DNA from: an uncultured Hydrogenophaga sp.
GTDB lineage: Bacteria > Pseudomonadota > Gammaproteobacteria > Burkholderiales > Burkholderiaceae_C
Direction: 5' to 3'
NCBI RefSeq assembly: GCF_958439165.1
Contig: NZ_OY288133.1
Span: 1 to 64,000, forward strand
DNA length: 64,000 bases
Shown: positions 57,562 through 64,000 of the stretch, one piece after another
How positions within the stretch are numbered: position 1 is the first letter of the stretch
Layout: each line of letters opens with the position of its first letter
The notes under the pieces: model-generated
Databases searched by the model: none
What the model was told of the DNA's origin: nothing
The model's input: only the letters and a program-made list of their open reading frames with translations
Position numbers and translations under genes: made by a program

Positions 57562-58526
57562 CCACCACGAACGCCCCGGGCCGGACCTGCCCGATCTCCT
57601 ACCACTACGGGCCGGCCGTCTTTCAGGAACCGGTCCCGCCCCATCTGGCCGGGCTGGACGTGCTGTATGTCGTGGGCGGGCTGTACGGCAACGAACTGGC
57701 ACTGCAGGAGGTGCTGCGGATGTTCGACGCCGAAGCGGGCCGCAAGCAATTGGTCTTCAACGGCGACTTCCACTGGTTCGATGCCGATCCGGCCACCTTC
57801 GACCGGGTGCAGTCCGAGGTGCTGCGCCATGTCGCCCTGCGCGGCAACGTCGAGACCGAGCTGGCGCGTGACGACCCGGTCTCGGATGCCGGGTGCGGGT
57901 GTGCCTACCCGGACTGGGTGGACGACGGGGTGGTCGACCGGTCGAACCAGATCCTGCAGCGGCTCTGGACCGCAGCGACACCCGAGCACCGGCGCCAGCT
58001 CGCCGCGCTGCCGATGTGGCTGAGCGCCTCCGTGGCCGACCTGCGCATCGGCATCGTGCATGGCGATGCCCAGTCGCTCGCCGGCTGGGGCTTTGCCCAG
58101 GAGATGCTGGCCGATGCGGCCCACCGAGAGACGGTGCGCGGCTGGTTCCGGCAGGCGGGCGTCGATGCCTTTGCCTGCAGCCACACCTGCCTGCCGGTGT
58201 TCCAGCAGGTCGACGCCCGGCGGGAAGGCCGGCCCGCCTGGGTGCTGAACAATGGCGCGGCCGGCATGCCCAATTTCCAGGGCGACCCGGCCGGGCTGCT
58301 CACGCGCATCGCCCGGACCCCTGCGCCGGCAGGCAGCAGCCGCGCCGGTACCGTGACCGGTTCGGTGCACATCGACGCCATCGCCATCGAGCCACCCGCG
58401 CCCGAAGTCCGGCAACGCTTCCTGGCCGTGTGGCCGGCGGGCAGCGACGCCCATGTGTCGTATTTCCCGCGCATCACCCAGGGCCCCCGTTACCACCCCC
58501 ATCAAGTCGTACGACAGGAGACATGA
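57558..58526 (+). CDS. Calcineurin-like metallophosphoesterase with altered first motif
   Basis: 322 aa. Phosphoesterase motifs appear as FNGDFHWFD, LRGNVETELA (GNxE instead of GNHE), IGIVHGD and ACSHTCLPV. The first motif, normally D-x-H-G-N, reads VVGGLYGNELAL, so two usual metal ligands are replaced. A small Cys cluster (DAGCGCAY) is unusual. It may hydrolyse a phosphorylated nucleoside or sugar intermediate in arsenosugar synthesis, or have lost one metal. Overlaps both neighbours by 4 bases. Confidence 0.82.
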   Translation: MTTTNAPGRTCPISYHYGPAVFQEPVPPHLAGLDVLYVVGGLYGNELALQEVLRMFDAEAGRKQLVFNGDFHWFDADPATFDRVQSEVLRHVALRGNVETELARDDPVSDAGCGCAYPDWVDDGVVDRSNQILQRLWTAATPEHRRQLAALPMWLSASVADLRIGIVHGDAQSLAGWGFAQEMLADAAHRETVRGWFRQAGVDAFACSHTCLPVFQQVDARREGRPAWVLNNGAAGMPNFQGDPAGLLTRIARTPAPAGSSRAGTVTGSVHIDAIAIEPPAPEVRQRFLAVWPAGSDAHVSYFPRITQGPRYHPHQVVRQET

Positions 58527-59374
58527 ACATGCTGGCCATCGTGGGAGGCACCGGCCTCTATGAACTGCCCGGACTGGAGATCGACCGGCGCCTGACCCTG
58601 ACCACCCCGTTCGGGGAGCCTTCGGGCGACATCCTGCAGGGCCGGCTGGGCCGCAACCCGGTCCTGTTCCTGGCGCGCCACGGCTCGGGGCACCGGCTGC
58701 TGCCGCACGAGGTGAACTACCGGGCCAACATCTTTGCGCTCAAGCAGGCCGGCGCCACCCTGCTGCTGGGCTTCTCGGCCGTGGGCAGCCTGGCGCTGGA
58801 GGTCAAGCCCGGCGACCTGGCCATGCCGGAGCAGTACTTCGACTGGACACGGGGCAACCGGCAACGCACCTTCTTCGGTGGCGGCGTGGCAGCGCATGTG
58901 TCCACCGCGCAACCGGTGAGTGCCGCACTGGTCGATGCCGTCGGGCAGGCGGCACGACGGCTGGGGCAGGAAGTGCACCGCGGGCTGACCTACGCCTGCG
59001 TGGAAGGCCCCCGCCTGGGGACCCAGGCCGAGAGCCATTTCCTGCGCCAGGCCGGTTGCCACCTGGTCGGCATGACCAACGTGCCCGAGGTCTTCCTGGC
59101 CCGCGAGGCACAGATGGCCTACGCCACGGTCGGGCTGGTCACGGACTACGACTGCTGGCTGGACGACCCGGAACAGCACGTCAGCGTGTCGGGCATCTTC
59201 GAGCTGTACGGCCAGACGCTCGGCAAGGCGACCGCGCTGCTGCACGCATTGCTGGCATCCGAACTGCCACAGCCCGAGACGGCCATCCGCACCGCGCTGG
59301 CCACCTCCATGCTGACCCCCGACACCGCCCTCACGCCGGATCAGCGGGAGTGGCTGGAGGTGCTTCGCCGATGA
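58523..59374 (+). CDS. MTAP/MTIP-family nucleoside phosphorylase
   Basis: 283 aa, family length. The phosphate-binding start is IVGGTGLYEL, then FLARHGSGHRLLPHEVNYRAN, VEGPRLGTQAES and GMTNVPEVFLAREAQMAYAT, which are signatures of S-methyl-5'-thioadenosine/thioinosine phosphorylases. Next to ArsS it probably removes the base from the 5'-deoxyadenosyl-arsenical, leaving the ribose-arsenic core of an arsenosugar; this is pathway inference. Last gene of the operon. Start 58523 overlaps the previous stop; 58529 is an alternative Met. Confidence 0.9.
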   Translation: MNMLAIVGGTGLYELPGLEIDRRLTLTTPFGEPSGDILQGRLGRNPVLFLARHGSGHRLLPHEVNYRANIFALKQAGATLLLGFSAVGSLALEVKPGDLAMPEQYFDWTRGNRQRTFFGGGVAAHVSTAQPVSAALVDAVGQAARRLGQEVHRGLTYACVEGPRLGTQAESHFLRQAGCHLVGMTNVPEVFLAREAQMAYATVGLVTDYDCWLDDPEQHVSVSGIFELYGQTLGKATALLHALLASELPQPETAIRTALATSMLTPDTALTPDQREWLEVLRR

Positions 59375-59386
59375 AGTCAGGTTGCT

Positions 59387-59923
59387 TCAGCCCGGAGCCA
59401 CCAGCCTGACCTGTGCATCGGCCAGCCGCAGCGCAGCGCGACGCCAGTGCCGCAGCGGCCAGTGGTCGTACAGCCACAGCTCGGCGGGCTTCCACATGGC
59501 GACCCAGGCGAAGATGACGACGCTCTCTCGCACACCGACCATCCAGCGGCCCGCATCGTCGGGAATGGCCTGGGCTGCGCTCATGAGGAACACGAGCACC
59601 AGCAGGCCGATCAGGGTCGCAGCGCGGGCATGCCGGAAGATGTCGGCGATGCCTTGCGTGTGCGCTTCGGCTACCCGACGGAAATGGGTGTCCAGCAAAC
59701 GGGTCACCTGCTCCTGCGTGAGCGGTTCGGCCGAGACCGGGGCCTCGATGCAGACCACCAGGCGAGCCGTGCTGCGGGTCGACCCCGCCCAGTCCAGCAA
59801 CATCCGGGCGACCTCCGGATGCAGCTCGTCACGCAGCAGGGGGGAATCGTTCAGCGTGAGCGACTGGGCCGACCGCAGCCGCACGTGACAGGTAGGGGCG
59901 GAGGCGCTCTCGGGGGTGTTCAT
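59387..59923 (-). CDS. Hypothetical membrane protein
   Basis: 178 aa. The N-terminal half is soluble (VRLRSAQSLTLNDSP, EAPVSAEPLTQEQVTRLLDTHFRRVAEAH). Two membrane helices follow near 103-122 (AATLIGLLVLVFLMSAAQ) and 133-146 (ESVVIFAWVAMW), and then a basic tail (LRHWRRAALRLADAQVRL). No family recognised. It is convergent with the arsS operon, 12 bases from the last gene. ATG 59923 is chosen; a TTG at 59941 is possible. Confidence 0.65.
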   Translation of the reverse strand: MNTPESASAPTCHVRLRSAQSLTLNDSPLLRDELHPEVARMLLDWAGSTRSTARLVVCIEAPVSAEPLTQEQVTRLLDTHFRRVAEAHTQGIADIFRHARAATLIGLLVLVFLMSAAQAIPDDAGRWMVGVRESVVIFAWVAMWKPAELWLYDHWPLRHWRRAALRLADAQVRLVAPG

Positions 59924-59958
59924 GTCTGCGGCGGGCTGCAACGGCGTCGGGGCGCGAT

Positions 59959-60192
59959 TCAGACATCGTCCCCGGCGTGGCCATCATCCTGCGCCTCTGG
60001 TTCGGTGCTGCTGCCGGCCAGCGTCAGGCGCTGCGAGAGGCTGTTGCGGATGAACTGTTTTTCGTAGTGGCGGTTGCGCCGGTTCTTCTTTGCCGATGCG
60101 CGTTGCCCCGAACGTTTGTCCACCACGATGGTGTCGAGGTGACTCAGATCGTCCAGATGTTCGATGACCTGGGGTGAATTGCGTCGTGGCAT
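59959..60192 (-). CDS. Small basic hypothetical protein
   Basis: 77 aa. The middle is strongly basic (DKRSGQRASAKKNRRNRHYEKQFIRN) and the tail acidic (EPEAQDDGHAGDDV), a composition seen in small nucleic-acid-binding or ribosome-associated proteins. No known family recognised and no convincing ribosome site, so it is a tentative gene. It lies 35 bases upstream of the membrane protein gene on the same strand. Confidence 0.5.
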   Translation of the reverse strand: MPRRNSPQVIEHLDDLSHLDTIVVDKRSGQRASAKKNRRNRHYEKQFIRNSLSQRLTLAGSSTEPEAQDDGHAGDDV

Positions 60193-60283
60193 GTCGGCAA
60201 GGATGCGGCAAAACGGAAAGCCCGGGGTGCCAGGCGGCTACTCACCGGCCCGCACGTCCATGACCCGCTCCCTGCACCCCATG

Positions 60284-61240
60284 TCAGGGAGCCAGCATCA
60301 CATCCCGTCGGCTGCCATCGTCGAGCAGCACGCAGGCACCGCCCGGCACCGCAGTCACCCGCTCGATGCGGCCCGGCAGCGGCAATGCTTCACCGAGATC
60401 GGTCCAGCGGCCCGGTGCATCCCAGCGCATGGCCTGCAAGGCCCGCAGGCTCATGTCGGGCAGCAGCACAGTGGGGCGCTGACCCGGGTTCTGCACGATC
60501 ACCGCCATCTCCTGCTCCAGAGCACCCATGCGGTGGTTCGAGACATCCAGCGCGCTGGCGTAGGGCACCAGGGCGGGTGGGCGGTAGTGCAGCAGCTGCA
60601 GCTCTCCGCCGATGTGGGGTGTGCGCACCATGGCCAGGTCGAGGTGGCCATCGGCATCGAAGTCGGCCACGCCCACCGGGTTGAGCCAGCGGAAGGCCGA
60701 GCCGGCAAAGGCACTGCGGGCGCGTTCGACCAGCGCCGGTCCGGTGGCGGTGTGCTCGACGCCCAGCACGACCAGAGCGGCACCGCGCAGCAGGTCGGCC
60801 TCGACCAGCACGATCTCTTCGCTGCCGTCGCGGTCCAGGTCGACGATGCGCGGCACCCTGTCCTCGTAGACACGGTTCAGCGGCAGACGCAGCTCGACCG
60901 GCTGCCATATTCCCGATCGGGCCCTGACCAGGGCGTGCACGCTGCCGGCGTGGGTGGGCGAGCCCAGCGCGCGATGCGGGTAACGCAGCGTCGGCGATCC
61001 GAGCCAGACCCAGGCCACGTCCATGCGGCCGGCGGCAACCTGGCTCTCGGCGATGCGCTGCGCGGCCTGCTCCGGCAAAGCTTGCAGCGCGGGAACCGGC
61101 TTCATCGCGGGGCAGGCCTGCGCTCGGGGTGCCTGCTGCAGCCCCATGGCATTGCCCCAGGACGGGGTCAAGACGACGACAGCGATGGCCCACAGGGCGG
61201 CGGCGATGGGGGCAGGGACGGAGAAAAGCAGGCGGCTCAT
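60284..61240 (-). CDS. Exported FG-GAP/VCBS-repeat-like protein
   Basis: 318 aa. A signal or anchor (PAPIAAALWAIAVVVLTP) is followed by a beta-propeller-like body. Calcium-binding-type loops are visible in PRIVDLDRDGSEEIVLVEADL and GVADFDADGHLDLAMVR, typical of FG-GAP/VCBS repeats. The function of such exported propellers is usually binding; no catalytic residues seen. Start 61240 (MSRLLFS) is preferred because of the signal peptide; an upstream ATG at 61282 is also in frame. Divergent from the hydrolase at 61327. Confidence 0.8.
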   Translation of the reverse strand: MSRLLFSVPAPIAAALWAIAVVVLTPSWGNAMGLQQAPRAQACPAMKPVPALQALPEQAAQRIAESQVAAGRMDVAWVWLGSPTLRYPHRALGSPTHAGSVHALVRARSGIWQPVELRLPLNRVYEDRVPRIVDLDRDGSEEIVLVEADLLRGAALVVLGVEHTATGPALVERARSAFAGSAFRWLNPVGVADFDADGHLDLAMVRTPHIGGELQLLHYRPPALVPYASALDVSNHRMGALEQEMAVIVQNPGQRPTVLLPDMSLRALQAMRWDAPGRWTDLGEALPLPGRIERVTAVPGGACVLLDDGSRRDVMLAP

Positions 61241-61326
61241 CAGGCTCTGTCGATGGGGGACGCCAAAGCTTACGCCGACCACCCATGCCGGTTACAGTTT
61301 CCAGCTCCACAACAAAGATCCGAGAC

Positions 61327-62391
61327 ATGACCTTCCACCGCACCCCCGCCGTCCTTCTCCTGTGCTCTGCCGCCCTGCTGGCCGGCTGCGCCGCACGTGC
61401 TCCGGCACCTGCCGCCAGCGCCACGCCGCCGGCTGCCGCTGCGCCCACCTACGACCACACCGAACCGCTGGGCGCTGCGATGGAAGGTTGGGCTTATCCC
61501 TTCCCGGTGCAGCATCTGCAGTTCGAGCTGGAGGGCCGGCCGGTGCGCATGGCCTACATGGATGTCCAGCCCACCACCGCCCCCAACGGGCAGACGGTGG
61601 TCCTGTTCCATGGCAAGAACTTCGGCTCCGACTACTGGGAGAACACCCTGCGGGCGCTGTCGGCCCGGGGTTACCGGGTGGTCGCGGTCGATCAGATCGG
61701 TTTCGGCAAGTCGTCCAAGCCGGAGATCCGCTACACCTTCGCGATGCTGGCCGACAACACGGTCAAGGTGCTGGACCACCTGAAGGTCGGGCGCGTGGCC
61801 ATCGTGGCCAACAGCATGGGCGGCATGCTGGGCGTGCACTTCGCGCGCCGGTACCCGGACCGGGTCGCAGCCCTGGTGCTGGAGAACCCGCTGGGCCTGG
61901 AGGACTACGTGCCGGCCATTCCGCCGCAGCAGACCGCCAACCTGCTCAAGCTGGAGATGGCCCAGACCACCACCAGCTACCGCGCCTTCATCAAGAGCTA
62001 CTTCAAGGACAACTACCGGCCGGAGTTCGAACGCTTCGTCGAGCAGTTCTCGCGGGTACAGCGCAGCCCCGAGTACCCGCGCTACGCGCTGGTCTCGGCG
62101 TTGACCTACCAGATGATCTACGAGGGACCGACCTACAACGAGCTGCCCCAGCTCAAGGTGCCGGTGCTGCTGGCCATCGGCCAGCTCGACCGCACCGTGT
62201 TCGGCCGCCGCTTCGCGCCGCCCGAAGCGGTCAAGAACCTCGGCAACTACCCGCAGCTGGGCAAGGACGCGCAGAAGCGCATTCCGGACGCAAAGCTGGT
62301 CGAGTTCGACAACGTCGGCCATGTGCCGCACCTGGAGGCGCCGGACCGTTTCCACGCCGCGGTGCTGGACTTCCTGGCCGACAAGCGCTGA
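61327..62391 (+). CDS. Alpha/beta hydrolase lipoprotein
   Basis: 354 aa. A lipoprotein signal ends with the lipobox LLAGC near residue 21, followed by an Ala/Pro linker. The hydrolase domain has VVLFHGKNFGSDYW, the nucleophile ANSMGGML, an Asp in AIGQLDRTVFGR and a His in VGHVPHLEAP. It is probably attached to the outer membrane and acts on esters or epoxides; substrate unknown. A possible -10 (TACAGT at 61293-61298) lies 28 bases upstream. Confidence 0.87.
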   Translation: MTFHRTPAVLLLCSAALLAGCAARAPAPAASATPPAAAAPTYDHTEPLGAAMEGWAYPFPVQHLQFELEGRPVRMAYMDVQPTTAPNGQTVVLFHGKNFGSDYWENTLRALSARGYRVVAVDQIGFGKSSKPEIRYTFAMLADNTVKVLDHLKVGRVAIVANSMGGMLGVHFARRYPDRVAALVLENPLGLEDYVPAIPPQQTANLLKLEMAQTTTSYRAFIKSYFKDNYRPEFERFVEQFSRVQRSPEYPRYALVSALTYQMIYEGPTYNELPQLKVPVLLAIGQLDRTVFGRRFAPPEAVKNLGNYPQLGKDAQKRIPDAKLVEFDNVGHVPHLEAPDRFHAAVLDFLADKR

Positions 62392-62403
62392 CGGGCCCTA
62401 CCC

Positions 62404-63345
62404 TCAGCGCCGGCGCGCCGAGGGCGGGAGTATCCAGCCGGGGTAGCGGCCGGTCAGCTCCCGGCTGACCGCCCTGACTTCCTCCATGGCCGCCTGCGCC
62501 AGCGCGCCCGGGTGGCCCTGGCGCCGGGTGACGATGCCCACCGATCGCAGCGGGCCGTCCACGATCTCGGCGGTCTGCGTGCCCGCCATCGGCAGAAGCG
62601 GCATCACGCCCAGCCAGGGCAGCACCGCGATGCCCACCTCCTTGCGGATCAGGCCGGCCACGGTGGTCGCCTGGTCCACCTGCATCTTCGGCCGGTACTC
62701 AATGCCGCGCTGCAGATACGCCGCGCTCATGTAGCGCATGGCGGTGCTGGCATCGGTGAGGGTGATCAGGGGCAGTTCCAGCAGCTCGTCCATGCGCATC
62801 GGCGCGGCCAGACGCTTGCGCCACTTGCCGCAGCCCAGCAGCACGAAGCGGTCACGCAGCAGCTCCTCGTAGCGCAGTTCGGGGTGGGTGGGCGCGACCG
62901 ATGCCAGCGCGAAATCGGCCTGGTGGTTGAGCAGCCGCTGGATGCAGGCGCTGTTGGCCGCGTCCATCAGCGTGATCTGCACCCCCGGGCGCTGGCGCTC
63001 CAGCGTGGCGCAGACCGAGGGCAGCACCACATGGGCCAGCGAGGGCCAGGCAGCGATCGACACCTGGGCAGCCTCGCGCTCGGCCGACGACTGGAAGCGC
63101 TGCAGCCCCGCCTCGAACTCGCCGAGCACCGAACGGGCCACCACCGCCATGCGGGCGCCACCGGGCGTGAGCCGCACGCTGCGGGTGGTGCGCTCGAACA
63201 GCGTCAGGCCGATGGACTCTTCCAGCTCGCGGATGGCCTTGGTCAGCGCCGGTTGCGAGATGAACAGCAGTTCGGCGGCCTTGCTGAAGTTCAGCGTGTC
63301 CGACAGCACCAGGAACAGGCGCAGCTGCTTGGGCGAGATATTCAT
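62404..63345 (-). CDS. LysR-family transcriptional regulator
   Basis: 313 aa. The N-terminal winged helix has QLRLFLVLSDTLNFSKAAELLFISQPALTKAIRELEESIGLTLFERTTRSVRLT (residues 7-60). The effector domain follows (about 90-300), with VSIAAWPSLAHVVLPS and GIAVLPWLGVMPLLP. It is divergent from the carboxymuconolactone decarboxylase-like gene and probably controls it; the 95-bp gap is AT-rich (ATAAATCGATACGAAAAATG), the usual LysR operator setting. Its stop and that of the hydrolase gene form an inverted repeat. Confidence 0.93.
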   Translation of the reverse strand: MNISPKQLRLFLVLSDTLNFSKAAELLFISQPALTKAIRELEESIGLTLFERTTRSVRLTPGGARMAVVARSVLGEFEAGLQRFQSSAEREAAQVSIAAWPSLAHVVLPSVCATLERQRPGVQITLMDAANSACIQRLLNHQADFALASVAPTHPELRYEELLRDRFVLLGCGKWRKRLAAPMRMDELLELPLITLTDASTAMRYMSAAYLQRGIEYRPKMQVDQATTVAGLIRKEVGIAVLPWLGVMPLLPMAGTQTAEIVDGPLRSVGIVTRRQGHPGALAQAAMEEVRAVSRELTGRYPGWILPPSARRR

Positions 63346-63440
63346 TCCTTCGGATGATAAATCGATACGAAAAATGAATTTCTCATATAGATCGAGCCAC
63401 CACAGAATCCGCGTTCACCGACCAACACAGGACAGATTCC

Positions 63441-63965
63441 GTGGCCCGCCTTCCCTATGCCGACTGCACCCGCGACGAGGTGCGCCCCCTGGCCGAGCGC
63501 ATCGTCGCCGAACGCGGCAACCTGCTGCACCTCTACCAGATGCTCATGCACAGCGGCCCCATTGCCGAAGGCTGGCTGGGCTACCTGACCGCGATCCGGC
63601 AGAAGAACTCGCTGCCCGGCGGGCTGCGCGAACTGATCATCATGCGGGTGGCGCTGCTCAACCATGCCCCCTACGAGGCCGACCAGCACGCCCCCATCGC
63701 ACTGCGCGAGGGCATCAGCCAGGCCCAGCTCGATGCGCTGGCGCAGTGGGACGAGAGCCCGCTGTTCGACGAACAGCAGCAGACCGTGATGGCCTACACC
63801 GACGCCATGACCCGCCAGGTCCAGGTGCCCGACGCGGTGTTTGCCCGCGTGGCGGCCCTGCACACGCCGCAGGAGGTGGTGGAGATCACCGCCACCGTGG
63901 CCGCCTACAACATGGTCTCCCGCTTCCTCGAGGCATTGCAGATCCACTCGCACGACGCGCGCTGA
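63441..63965 (+). CDS. Carboxymuconolactone decarboxylase (AhpD-like) family protein
   Basis: 174 aa from GTG 63441. Typical segments: LLHLYQMLMHSGPIAEGWLGYLTAIR, LRELIIMRVALLNHAPYEADQHAPIA and VVEITATVAAYNMVSRFLEAL. The AhpD CxxCxxxH redox motif is replaced by YEADQH, so a peroxidase role is unlikely; family members of this type act in aromatic or lactone metabolism. It is divergent from a LysR regulator, the usual pairing for an inducible catabolic gene. Any operon partners lie beyond the window. Confidence 0.88.
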   Translation: MARLPYADCTRDEVRPLAERIVAERGNLLHLYQMLMHSGPIAEGWLGYLTAIRQKNSLPGGLRELIIMRVALLNHAPYEADQHAPIALREGISQAQLDALAQWDESPLFDEQQQTVMAYTDAMTRQVQVPDAVFARVAALHTPQEVVEITATVAAYNMVSRFLEALQIHSHDAR

Positions 63966-64000
63966 CGCGCGACGCCCACCCCCGTTCCCTTTCCCCACAA

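Noticed and set aside
62385..62410. Inverted repeat GCGCTGA...TCAGCGC spanning the convergent hydrolase and LysR stop codons
   Set aside because: Both proteins end in an Arg CGC codon plus TGA, which creates the repeat by itself; no T-run follows, so it is not a standard terminator.
1..64000. CRISPR arrays, insertion sequences, integrases, prophage genes or attachment sites
   Set aside because: No direct-repeat arrays, transposase or integrase motifs, or target-site duplications were seen; the window reads as stable chromosome.

Overview
The window is GC-rich chromosomal DNA from a beta-proteobacterium, most likely order Burkholderiales. Supporting signs are the rne C-terminus, a hemC-hemD-hemX-hemY operon divergent from ppc, the PHP / DMT / YciO / site-2 protease / trpS block, trpS with its beta-proteobacterial C-terminal extension, and dense operons joined by ATGA-type overlaps. 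I see no insertion sequence, prophage, integrase or CRISPR array.

Layout. 1-7471: end of rne, heme genes, ppc. 7511-11928: PHP phosphoesterase, DMT transporter, YciO-like protein, site-2 protease, trpS. 12091-14368: response regulator and convergent histidine kinase, tRNA-Ser(CGA). 14428-17599: small membrane protein, MmyB-type regulator, chemoreceptor. 17631-20330: a csbD-like gene broken by one stop codon, and a metal-efflux/disulfide operon (CDF, CzcI-like, DsbB, DsbA-like) behind a textbook MerR-type operator. 20592-30418: RNA-binding protein, helicase, lipid enzymes, hydrolases, Ktr-type potassium uptake.

30488-47646 is the most interesting part. Two guanidine-I (ykkC) riboswitches, both on the minus strand, each head an operon. 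Operon 1 (39254 down to 30488) encodes an ABC permease and ATPase, the two UAAP / carboxyguanidine deiminase subunits, a urea/guanidine carboxylase and allophanate hydrolase: the known guanidine assimilation route. Operon 2 (47504 down to 39999) begins with the ABC substrate-binding protein and continues through eight tightly packed genes: membrane desaturase/hydroxylase, two SDRs, DMT transporter, creatininase-family amidohydrolase, biuret/guanylurea-hydrolase-like cysteine hydrolase, an unknown protein and an MBL hydrolase. I infer that operon 2 converts a guanidine-containing compound (creatinine-, guanylurea- or alkylguanidine-like) into guanidine or urea for operon 1.

47835-59374 encodes an ECF sigma factor with its NrsF anti-sigma and, divergently, a ten-gene operon starting with arsS (arsenosugar biosynthesis) and containing a PhnCDE-like transporter and an MTAP-like phosphorylase. 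The 114-bp divergent region holds two perfect GTAACC-N16-CGAA motifs facing opposite ways, so the sigma factor probably drives the arsenosugar operon. 59387-63965 holds hypothetical proteins, an FG-GAP-like protein, a lipoprotein hydrolase, and a LysR regulator divergent from a carboxymuconolactone decarboxylase-family gene.
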